Assembly (NCBI GenBank): GCA_902806565.1
Contig: CADCXA010000044.1
Span: forward strand, 496,001-560,000
Reading direction: 5' to 3'
DNA: 64,000 nt
From: Hypoxylon rubiginosum
Taxonomy: Eukaryota > Ascomycota > Sordariomycetes > Xylariales > Hypoxylaceae
The notes below the pieces were generated by a model. That model did no database searches. It was not told where the DNA came from and saw only the letters and a list, made by a program, of their open reading frames with translations. How positions within the stretch are numbered: the stretch's first letter is position 1; each line of letters opens with the position of its first letter. The position numbers and the translations under genes are program-made. Shown here piece by piece: positions 54,193 to 64,000 of the stretch.

Positions 54193-56811
54193 TCAATCCA
54201 CCACCCCCGGAGGCAGCACCGCGACATAATCCAGCGGCGCCGTCTCGCGCCCGTCCGGCTTAACCTCAACGCGCAGCACGTCGCCCTCCACGATCGCCAC
54301 CCCCGGGAACGTGACGCGCGTCGCCGAGTGCCCGTCGATGCCGCGCGTCAGCGTGAACCCCAGCTTATCCTCGTTGTCGCCGACCCAGGCCCCGACGCGC
54401 GCGCCGTTCAGGAGCAGCTCGTACGACGCCTTCCCCTCGTACAGGTCGTAGTACGCGACGGCGACGTCGTACGTCCCCGCCGGGAACCGCAGCGTCGCGC
54501 TCGCGCTCGCCGCGCTGCTGTTGTCGGCCGTCTGCGCGATCCGCAGCCCGGACGCCACCTCGAACGGCGTCACGCCCGTCACCTTGTACCCGTCGAGGTC
54601 CATGGCCTCGGCCTCGACCCGCCACGGGTGGTTGCCGACGCGGTCCTGCGCGTCCGCGATCCCGGAGATGTTATGGTAGAACTGCGCGATCGAGTCCCGC
54701 CACACGATCGCGTGGCCCGCTTGGTACGTCAGCCGGAACGCCGTCTCCTCGAACCGCTGCTGGTCCATTAGGCCCTGCAGCTTCGCCCACTGCCGCGGGA
54801 ACGTGGCGGCTGTTTCGGCGCCTGCGTAGTCTGTGAGGAGGTTGGTTAGTATATGAAAGTGGTCACGTTTTGAAAAGCGTTTTTTTAGGGGTAAAGGATA
54901 GAGGGCCATAGAGGATATATAGCAAGCTAGCAAATTCCACATACGCGCATCGTAAAAGTGCTGGATCACCGTCTTGCCGCTCTTGAGCACGTGCGTGTAC
55001 GGCACGTGGTGGAACCACAGCAGCAGCTCCTCGGGCGTCGTCTCGATGTCCTCGTACAAGGCGGCGACCTCGGCCGGGTACTGGCCCGCGTAGCCGGTGC
55101 CGTTCGACACCGTTCGGTCCATGCCGATGCTGTCCGCGTCGGCCCGCGTCCACTGGCCCCACGGGTTGTTGTCCATCGACTGCGGGTTGGGCCCGTAGTG
55201 CGGCCCCGTGATGTCTGTTAGAGTCTGGATGCCGAGATTGCCTGTGTAGTTCTCGTACGCCGGCCACGACTCCATCGACATGCGGGTGATAGTCTCGCGC
55301 ACGGTGTCGTCCAGTCCGAAGGTTAGACGTGTCCAGTCTTCTAGAATGGCTACCTCGTCGTCGGTCGGGTCCCAGGCCAGGCGTCCGTATGCGTAAAGAT
55401 TTGACATAGCAAGATGTGAACCAAGCCAGGTTGTGTTCTGGCCGACATTTACGACAGCTGCGTAGCCCGTGAGCCCCTTCTTGTCGAATCGCTTCCCGGA
55501 GAGGATGTCAGTGCCGACAACAGACTTCTCGCCATCGACACGCAAGTCAAAGTTGAGGACCGTCTTCCAGAGCGGCGGCAGGTAGACGAGATGGCACTGC
55601 TGGCCCAGGTACTCTTGCGCGACCTGCAGCTCAATAGCGGACGCCGTCTGCTTCAGGTGCGCGAAGAGCGGCGACGTCGGCTCCCGGACCTGGAAGTCGA
55701 TCGGCCCGTACTTGACCTGCACCACGACGTTGTCGTCGAACTTGTCGTCGAGCTCTCGGAAGAAGTCGACGGCCGCGTTCGCCCGGTCGTCTTTCCAGTT
55801 GCTCTCATTGAGGTTCTGGTAGTCGTACACGAACGCGCGGAACATGACGATGCCGCCGTGCGGCTTCACCGCCTTCGCGAACATGTTGGCGCCGTCGGAC
55901 AGCGTGCGGTTGTACGTTATCGGGCCGGGCTGGCCCTCCGAGTTGGCCTTGACGAGGAATCCCGCGAGGTCGGGCACGTGCTCGTAGAGCTTGTCCGTGG
56001 TGCTATTCCACCACGCAATGACGGTCTCGTCCAAGGGATCGAAGCTAGCCAAGCCGCCGAAGGTCTGGGGAGATGCGAAGTTGAGCGATATTCCGAGCTT
56101 GACGCCCCATGGCCTCATGGCGTCGGCGATTTTACCCAGCCCGGCCATATTCTCGTCACTGAGAATGATGGGGTTCGCATTGACGTTGTTGATGACAATG
56201 CCGTTGACACGAATTGAGGCGAGAAGGCGGGCATACTGTTCGATCCGCGTCGTATTAGAGACGGTAGCGTTGTTCTTGAAGAAGATGGACAAGCCAGCGT
56301 AACCTCGCTCGATAGTTCCGTCCATATTGTCCCATTGATTTACCCATCGGATTGCAGCGCTGGGATTGGTGGCATAGGCAACCTCGGTGAAATTGGCTTG
56401 AGCCAGCATGGATAGGTACTCGAATGCACCGTATAGAGCACCGCGCTCATTCTGGCCGATGATCTCAACAGTATCACCCTTAGTATTGAGCCAGAACCCA
56501 TCCTCTTCGAGCTCTGGTGTAGCGCTAGAGCCATTGAAGGTGTCGAGTGTACCGACGACGATGGAAGGCCCTTCGCTAGTCTCGTGCGTTACGTCTAACG
56601 CCTTACCGAGGATGCCCCTGATGCCCTTCTGCAATTCTTGGCCGGCGGTGTACACAGGGCTCGACTCTGTAGCATTGAGAGCGACGATAGTAGCAGGGAC
56701 CTTAGCCTGTTTGACGACGTCGCAAGGCAATCGAGCATATCGCAACCAGCCGTTCAGCCCGTCTTCTGCGACCACGAGGCCGATAGTGGCTAAAAACCAG
56801 AGTCCACGCAT
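54193..56811 (-). CDS. aguA: Secreted GH67 alpha-glucuronidase
   Basis: Two exons (56811-54945, 54830-54193) give 834 aa. A signal peptide is visible (MRGLWFLATIGLVVA, cut before EDG). The family motifs are present: the N-domain IVVGTLDTFNG; the barrel with WVNQWDNMDGTIERGYAG; KANSEGQPGP with the acid Glu292; GPIDFQVREP with Asp372; and QEYLGQ with Glu400. The 28-residue Asp-Glu spacing matches that of the known GH67 catalytic carboxylates. FYDAHYAGAE is restored across the splice. The enzyme removes 4-O-methyl-glucuronic acid from xylan-derived oligosaccharides outside the cell. Many N-glycosylation sequons (NATES, NNATVSNTT, NYTG) fit secretion. The 114-bp intron is a multiple of three and has no stop, so an unspliced reading gives a false 872-aa frame. 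GC content is high toward the 3' end. Confidence 0.92.
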   Translation of the reverse strand: MRGLWFLATIGLVVAEDGLNGWLRYARLPCDVVKQAKVPATIVALNATESSPVYTAGQELQKGIRGILGKALDVTHETSEGPSIVVGTLDTFNGSSATPELEEDGFWLNTKGDTVEIIGQNERGALYGAFEYLSMLAQANFTEVAYATNPSAAIRWVNQWDNMDGTIERGYAGLSIFFKNNATVSNTTRIEQYARLLASIRVNGIVINNVNANPIILSDENMAGLGKIADAMRPWGVKLGISLNFASPQTFGGLASFDPLDETVIAWWNSTTDKLYEHVPDLAGFLVKANSEGQPGPITYNRTLSDGANMFAKAVKPHGGIVMFRAFVYDYQNLNESNWKDDRANAAVDFFRELDDKFDDNVVVQVKYGPIDFQVREPTSPLFAHLKQTASAIELQVAQEYLGQQCHLVYLPPLWKTVLNFDLRVDGEKSVVGTDILSGKRFDKKGLTGYAAVVNVGQNTTWLGSHLAMSNLYAYGRLAWDPTDDEVAILEDWTRLTFGLDDTVRETITRMSMESWPAYENYTGNLGIQTLTDITGPHYGPNPQSMDNNPWGQWTRADADSIGMDRTVSNGTGYAGQYPAEVAALYEDIETTPEELLLWFHHVPYTHVLKSGKTVIQHFYDARMWNLLACYISSMALYPLPLKKRFSKRDHFHILTNLLTDYAGAETAATFPRQWAKLQGLMDQQRFEETAFRLTYQAGHAIVWRDSIAQFYHNISGIADAQDRVGNHPWRVEAEAMDLDGYKVTGVTPFEVASGLRIAQTADNSSAASASATLRFPAGTYDVAVAYYDLYEGKASYELLLNGARVGAWVGDNEDKLGFTLTRGIDGHSATRVTFPGVAIVEGDVLRVEVKPDGRETAPLDYVAVLPPGVVD

Positions 56812-58693
56812 TCTGCTACACCTGACCTAATCAACCGCCTGTTAGGTTCGCGTAGAGACCTAAACCTGGCGATCCAGAGGCATGGGGATCTTCTTGTTTA
56901 TACATGATTGTTACCCCAACACGATGGAACCTCGACTATCTCCCAAGAGCCAGGCTGCCAGGTCGATAATCAAGATGCTGCTTTTAGGCTAAAACCGGGA
57001 ACAGTAGGTTGTGGATCTTTTCGTACACAAATGGCATGGCTTTCTGAAATTCTTGCTATTTTTCGGTACATTTGTATACGAGCCCGTGGAGTCGTGCCTC
57101 CGTCTTCCCCGCAGATTTGGAAATACATAGTGGCCCTCCTAGCCACCCGTGCTGGGATCGATGTTGGGGTAAAATAGGGGCTAGTCTCTTGGCCCCTAGG
57201 GTCATCACATGATTCACATCTGCCCATGCCTAAAGCGTTATTTGAGCTATTGAGGTATGTAAATGTAGATATTGGATGCCAAAATGGCCTAGAATGGCTA
57301 GAGTAATCTCTTTTTCTACATGAACTGGTGGGCAAGTATGGCTTCGCGCCTACGGTACCTCGTCATAGGCCAGGAAATGAAGCAATTGATAGTTCCAGTG
57401 TGTTTTGTTAATTACAATTACTAAGTCTTTAGTCTTATGAACAAGCCCAGCAGCTTGCCAATTTACGAAATCGGACGTTTCTGAATCACTATAGGACTAG
57501 TTGCATTTCGTGGTGGCCTTAAACAAGGGGCTGAAGCTTCTGTGTGGCATACCACAAGGATAAACGTTAAAGCGCAAAGGATTGAAATCTGATTGGTAGA
57601 CGTTACAAAATCTCCTCAAAATTGACCCGCAGAGCCGCAATTCGTAGCCCCAACTCTGCCTAACTTCAAAGTCAACACAACAACAAACCCTTTTCTCATT
57701 CAGTACCATCTTACCCCTTTACATTTCCATCCAAGTCTAACCACGCAGATATGGCTTCAACTTCTGCTGCTACCCTGAAACATCAGTACTAACATGCTCA
57801 GTCAATCCAGCCCAAGGAGACAAGAGAAACCCTAGAATTGATAAGGGGCTCGCATATTTGCCTCTCAGCAATGCCATCTGGTCAATACCTATCCTCTTCA
57901 GCATTCATCACTTGAAGACACGAAATGTATCCGTTCTTATCCTACTCGAGCCCTGCTCGAACTTCGAATAGACCATCCACGTCTGTAAACAATCTGCAGG
58001 TGCTAGTGCAACCCGACAGGTTACGCATAGCATTGCCGGATGAGTGCGAAACTGCACCACGTCCTTCCAAAAGGCAACCTAAAGACAGAAATATATCCAC
58101 TGAAGGCTGACAACTAACCCAGCGCGACGGTATAGGACACTAGGAAACCAACGCAAATAGAATCCACGAGATATCCTAAAACGCCTTACATTCCTTCCCA
58201 GCTTTTCCAATACCTTGGAAGCACGGGCGCATATCTAATCATAAGCACTTGCCTCATCAACGATTCATCACCGTATCATCGATCAATGTCAAACATCTTC
58301 ATGAGCTTCGTATCAAAGAAAGAAAATTCAGGCCCGCATCGAGAGTTAAGAAAAGGAAAAGAATATCAAATGATATATGAAGAAAAAAATGAAAAGAAAA
58401 AAAACCGGATGTGAAGAGGAGCGCAACAGTGTATAGTGAAGCCCGATTTTGAATCAGTCAGCAGCCTTGCCGTACCTTTGCACACTTGAGCAGAGACGGC
58501 CATACAGCAGACCGAACACCAGGTTGTGGAATTTTGCGACATCTAATTTGAATTAGAACCAAGCACAACGAACGAATCTTCCAATCCACCGCGCAGGGCC
58601 GTGGGACTGTAAGGGGTGCGAGGGAGTTAAACTGCTTACCGTCTATAGGTCACATGTACCTGCATCGATATTCCTACATTACACCGATCTAGA
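56812..58693. other. Intergenic region upstream of the GH67 gene
   Basis: 1.9 kb with no gene I can support. A TACTAAC branch-point-like motif followed by CAG at about 57787-57801 and short ATG frames near 57925-58110 hint at a decayed or unrecognised small transcript. Confidence 0.4.
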
Positions 58694-59127
58694 CTATTCG
58701 AACCGAGCTCCCACGCCCTTAGTCGAGTCTGCGACATCGGCAGCCATGGATCGCACGCTTGCATCTCCCGACTGGCCACCTTCAGAATGGGATCCTGACG
58801 GCGTTACCAATGCGGGGTTGCCAGCTTGTTGCTGACTGCTAAGAAGGAAGTCAACTGTGTCGACGAGCTTCGTATGATCTCTTTCGCAAGAAACACCAAA
58901 TTGCAAGGCAGCATTGACAGGTGCAATGGACTCGTGGACGTAGTGAGAAACACGAGCGTTGGAAAAAGCAGGATTTGCTGGCGGTCGAGATCCAGACCCA
59001 ACCCTAGAGAGGCATTAGACTGACGACAAGGACAAGTGTCACGATGCGCCGAATCCTCGAAAGACGCAGACGACAATACTTACCCCGCCGAACCCTGACT
59101 AGCTTCAGTCGAACGAGGCGCTGCCAT
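58694..59127 (-). CDS. Uncharacterised 117-aa protein
   Basis: Two exons (59127-59084, 59003-58694) splice in frame to 117 aa, starting MAAPRSTEASQGSAG. The intron has a GTAAGT donor and a CTAG acceptor. The chain has a Gly/Ser/Pro-rich head, a central segment RVSHYVHESIAPVNAALQFG, then SCERDHTKLVDTVDFLLSS, which looks helical, and a flexible tail ending GVGARFE. There is no signal peptide or membrane segment. I do not recognise the family. It is the last credible gene before the A+T-rich block about 600 bp further on. Confidence 0.55.
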
Positions 59128-59700
59128 GTCTAGCTATGTCGCAGCTCGAACAAGAATACAAGAACAAGTTGAGTGTAGTGTAAAAACGAAGATATATGTA
59201 CAAGGGCACCTAGATGTCCAGTGAGGAGTTGCAATACAATATGGGAACAAGAAGGGGGGTGCTGCTGTTACAAAAAGAAGAGAGTATAGGTTGTTCTAGG
59301 TTGCGTCATATGAGTGACAGGCAACAAGAACGGAAGAATAGAAAGCATAGAGAGTAGATTGCTGTGGGGATTCCGGAATATAAAGGGCAGTTTGCTGAAA
59401 TAGAGAGAGAGTAGATGTCCTAGAAATGTTAAGAAACATATTTTCTGTCTAGCAGCGCATGGCGCGGAGAGCAGTATGCGGATTTAGTAACAACGTGCGG
59501 ATTTGGTGACGACGTGCGAACTTGGGTGCGCAGACTTACGCTGCCTTTCCTTATGGGATTGATTGGTGGGCAACCAGGACAAGCATCCCAGGTGCTGCCA
59601 GGACGGTCTGACGGCTTCGCAGCAGGGATGGGTTATGGGGTGCGTTCTGATTGGTCTAGAATCCCACTTCTAGTTTTTTAGGCGGCTGTCGTTATCCTAC
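59128..59700. promoter_or_regulatory. Upstream region of the 117-aa gene, bordering the A+T block
   Basis: Normal-composition sequence up to about 59700, where base composition changes abruptly. No gene is seen. Confidence 0.4.
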
Positions 59701-62700
59701 CACCTGTTCGCGGGTGGCATAGACCATATTATAGTTTATATATTAAGTACTAGATATTTCGTTAAAAATTTTAAAATTGCTTTTATTAGCCTGGTATATT
59801 TAATTTTTTAGTTTTATATTAATTAATATTTTAACTTTTTTTTAATTATAATATTATATTTATTATTTTTTATATTTAATTTTTATTATATTTTAATTAT
59901 ATTTAAATTATATTTAAATTTTATTTTAATTATTAAATTTTATATTATATTTTATATTAATATATATTAAATATATATATTAATATATTTTTAAATATAA
60001 TTAAAATTTTTAATTATAATTTAAATTTATTTAATTTTTATTTTATTTTTAATTTAAATTTTTAATTTAATTTTAATTTTAATTAATTAATTTTAATTAA
60101 TAAATTTTAATTTTAATTAATTTTTAATATTAATTTTTAAATTAATTATAATTTAATTAAAATTAAATTATAACTTAAAAAATTATTTAAATTTAAAATA
60201 AAAATATTATAAAATTAATATTTAAATATTTATAAGTTTATAAGTTTTTTAATAAAATAAAAAATAAATTAATAAAAATTATAAAAAATAAGTTTTAATT
60301 ATATAAATAAATAATAAAATAATAATATTATTTTAAATATTATAATAAAATATAAAAATTAATATTTTATAAAAAGTTATATAATTATTTTATAATTAAA
60401 TTCTTTTTATTTTTTTTTTTTTAAAAAACTTATAAAGTTTTTTATATAATTAAATAATTATATATTATAAAAATATATACTTTTTTATAAGATATTTTAA
60501 ATATATTAATTAAAATGTTTTTTAAATTATTTTTTAAATTAAATATAATTTAAAATAAATAATAATATAATTATTATTTAAATTAAAAATTACTAATATA
60601 AAAACAAAACTTTATTATAATTAATAATTATTATAAAACTTAAACTTATAACTTTAATTTTAAAAAAATTATATTAACTTTAATTTAATTAATAAAAAAT
60701 TTTAAAAACTTTATTTTATATTTTATTAAAAAATTATTATTAATTTTAAAAAACTTTATTATAAATTAAAACCTATATATTTAATAAAATTTAATACTTT
60801 AAAAAAAACTTTAAGTTTAAAATTTTAATATAAATTAAGTTATTTTATATTAATCGTTATAAATTTATATTAATTAAACTATTAAATTAATAAATAAATT
60901 ATTTTTAATATTATAAAATAATTAAAATTTATAAAACTTATTAAATATAAAAAACTTAATTAAACGTTATTTTAAATAAAATTATAATTAAAAACTTTAA
61001 GTTAAAGTATTTATTTTAATTATTAAGATATTATAATTAAGAATTTAAAAACTAAAAACTTAAAAATTAAAATTATAAAATTTAATAATAAAACCTAATA
61101 ATAAAATTTAATAATAAAATTTAATAATAAAATTTAATAATAAAATTTAATAATAAAATTAAATATTAAAACCTAATAATAAAACTTAATAATAAAATTT
61201 AATAATAAAATCTAATAATAAAATTTAATAATAAAATTAAATATTAAAACCTAGTAATAAAACTTAATAATAAAATTTAATAATAAAATCTAATAATAAA
61301 ATTTAATAATAAGATTTAATAATAAAATTTAATAATAAAACTTAAAATTTAAAAACCTGGTAAATTAAGATTTAAATATTTAATAATAAAACTAAAATAT
61401 TAAAATTTTTAAAGATTTAAACTTATATTTAAAATAATTATTTAAATAATTATATATTATAAAATATAAAATTAAAAAACCTTAGTTAATATTATAAATA
61501 TTAATATAAAAATATATATTAATATATTTTAAAAAAAAAGAACTTATTTAAAACATTAAAAATTTTAATTTTATAGATTAAATTATTTTTAACTTAATTA
61601 AACATTAAATAAAACCAATAAAAAAATCTTATATTTTAAAGAAATAGATTTTTTAAAGGTATTTATAAAACTTATTTTATTAATTTAACTTATTATTTTA
61701 ATAATAAGATTTTTATTTAAATTAACAGTAATATTTTTATAAAAAATATAATTATTTGTTAATAATTTAATTAACAATTTAATTAATATTTTAAAAGATA
61801 TAAACTTTAAAAATAATATATTATATTTTTAAAAAAACTTATTAAAAAACGTAAAAATAAAATTAGAAAAAGTTACTTAAAAAACCTTATATATATTTTT
61901 AAAATAAAACTTTTTATTTAATAGTTTTTTTTTATAATTAATAGATTATTTACTATTTATTTTTTTATTTACTTTTTTTAAAAAAAGTTTTTTTAAGTAT
62001 TTATTAAATATTTTAAAATTAAATATAAGTTTTATTAATTTTATTATTATTAATATAAAAAGTTAAAGCTTTAAAAACATTTTTAAAAAACTAATTAAAA
62101 TTAATTATAATATTAACTTTATTTAAAAATAACTTTTATTTAATATTTTCTTTTTTATTATATCTTAAAATAATTTTATTTTAATAATTATATTAATTTT
62201 TAATTTTATTATTTTAAATAATATAAATTTAACCGTAATTATTAATATAACTATTAATAACTTAAAAATTATAAGTTAAAAAAAAATTATATAAAAATAT
62301 ATTTATATTTATTTTTTTTTATTATAAACTTAAAGTAATAAAAAAACATTTAATTTAATAAATCTTATATATTTTAATAATTATTTAATTTTAATTAATA
62401 TTTTATTTAATTTAAATATATTAATTAGCTTAAAATTTTTAAAGTTTTTAAATTTATATTTTCTTTAAAAATTAAACGTAAAATTAAAGTTTTAATTTTT
62501 AAATATATTATTTAAAAAAAAATAAAAAACAAGCTTAAAAAAACTTTTAATATCGTTAACTTAAAATAACACCTAATAATCTAAAATTAAATCAACGCTT
62601 TAAAAAAAAAAAAAAAAAATATAAACTTTTTTAAAGTAATTAATAACTTAATTTTTAATTATAAAGTTATTATATTTAAAGCTAAATTATAAAATAAACC

Positions 62701-64000
62701 AATTAATAATAACGTTTATTTTTATATATTATAAAAACTTTTATTTTTAATTATTAAAAAGTAGTTAATTATTTATATTAAAAAAAACTTTAATAACTTA
62801 AAAATTATAAACTTTAAAAACTTTTAAAAAATAATAATTAAATAAATAAACTTTTATTTATAAATCTTTAATATAAATAAAAATAAAATTATTATTAACC
62901 ATATTAAATATAATTTAAATAATAAAAATAATAATAATACCATTAATTAAAAAACTTAGAAAATTAAAATTAATATTTAAACCCTATTAAAATTTATTAT
63001 AAAAAAAAACTTATTTTTATTATTTTTAATTAATAAAACTAATAAATTTATTAGGTAGTTTTTTAAAATAAAAATCTAAAATATTAACCTAAAAAAAGAA
63101 ATTAAAAGTATAAAAAATAAACTTTATAATTTTAATTTTTATTTTAATAATTAAAGTTTATACCAGGTTAAAATTATTATATTAATTAATATATTAAACA
63201 TAAAAAAATTTTTTTTTAATTTATAAATTAATTAAACTAAATTATTAACTAATTAAGTTTTATTAAATTACTAATAAACGTTTAATTTAAAATATATAAA
63301 CTTAAGGTTAAATTATAATTTTTAAAATTATTATTTTTATAAAAATATTTTTTATTTTATAATAAGTTATAAAATAATTAAATATTTAAATAATAATAAT
63401 ATTTTATATTATAATTATATAAATAGAAAATATATTTTAAAAAAAATAATAAAAAATATAAAACTTATAAATATTTTAATTTTTAAATATATTATTATTA
63501 AAACACGCTGTTAAAAAGTTTTTATTAAAAAAAACATTTTTAGTTATATTAAAAAATATAATTTAAATGGTAACTTAATTATTTATTATATAAAATACCA
63601 TTAAATATAAATTAAAATTTTCTATAAAATATAAATAAATAAGAAAAAAAAAAGTTATAAAAACCTTATTTATAAAAAAAACTAAACCAGGTTAATATTT
63701 TTTATTTAAATATTAATTTTATTTTAAACTTAAATAATAATTTAACTTTTAATAATTTAAATATATATATTTACCGTTATAAAAAATAAATGTAAAAAAA
63801 TTTTAATTAAATTAAAATATACGTGATTTTTTAAATAAAAAACCCTAGTTAAATTTTTAATATTAAATAAAAAATAAGTTTTAAAAAAAACTTTATTAAT
63901 ATTAATATTAAAAGTAAAAATAATAATATTAAGGAAATTTTATAAAAGTTTTTAAAAGTTATTAATTTTATTAAAAGTTTAAAACTTATTAAAACCAACG
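59701..64000. repeat. Extremely A+T-rich block, RIP-like / heterochromatic
   Basis: From about 59.75 kb to the window end, G and C almost vanish, every frame is densely interrupted by TAA/TTA codons, and no credible coding region remains. CA/TG dinucleotides are scarce while TA is abundant, the footprint expected of repeat-induced point mutation (C to T in CpA). The original repeat is no longer readable. It could be RIP-mutated transposon, subtelomeric or pericentromeric sequence. Confidence 0.75.
61080..61345. repeat. 13-bp tandem array (TTAATAATAAAAT) with higher-order structure
   Basis: About 19 consecutive units of 13 bp with single-base variants. The variant order (AAATATTAAAACC, then units ending CTT, TTT, TCT, TTT) recurs twice, so a unit of about 75-90 bp is itself duplicated. 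Confidence 0.75.

Noticed and set aside
57750..58110. Possible spliced small gene with a TACTAAC branch site
   Set aside because: The exons on either side give only short frames with stops and no recognisable protein; kept as a hint only.

Overview
This window comes from a filamentous ascomycete (Pezizomycotina; the gene set looks Sordariomycete-like, but that is inference). The evidence is genes split by many short GT-AG introns (about 35-110 nt), a highly reducing polyketide synthase, a Bck1-type MAPKKK, Ski3, Rpa34 and Grc3, a GH67 alpha-glucuronidase, decayed LTR retroelements, and a long block of almost pure A+T of the kind RIP leaves behind. All gene models below were spliced by eye. 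Each multi-exon model was checked for reading frame; the summed exons are divisible by three.

Left third (1-25.7 kb), accessory: the tail of a protein kinase; a GRF-like zinc protein; then a candidate secondary-metabolite locus. The locus holds a 14-TM MFS exporter (1898-4506), a stand-alone MDR/cipB-type reductase (4787-5923), a membrane-anchored alpha/beta hydrolase (6965-8892), a 3.2-kb nest of LTR retrotransposon fragments (8934-12177), a 12-exon, 2341-residue HR-PKS (13701-21461), a rhodopsin-like 7-TM protein (22270-23609) and an HSL-type esterase (24554-25675). The PKS has intact KS, AT and DH motifs and an ACP. Its ER has lost the glycine-rich nucleotide loop, its methyltransferase is vestigial, and it has no releasing domain. 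The nearby reductase and hydrolases are the obvious candidates to supply enoyl reduction and release in trans. No P450 or Zn2Cys6 regulator is visible here.

Middle (25.7-59.1 kb), mostly housekeeping: a gene-poor stretch with two minisatellites; SKI3 (27447-31773); a GH5 sterylglucosidase/glucosylceramidase-like enzyme with a CaaX-like C-terminus (32703-35130); the BCK1-type MAPKKK with SAM and RA-like domains (37587-42588); a palindromic tRNA-like Pol III unit (43319-43510); an SRPK-like kinase with HND instead of HRD (44200-45771); an unknown 199-aa protein; RPA34 and GRC3 head to head; a secreted GH67 alpha-glucuronidase; and an unknown 117-aa protein.

Right end (about 59.7-64 kb): an abrupt switch to extremely A+T-rich sequence with no credible gene and a 13-bp tandem array nested in a longer repeat, most likely RIP-mutated repeat or heterochromatin.
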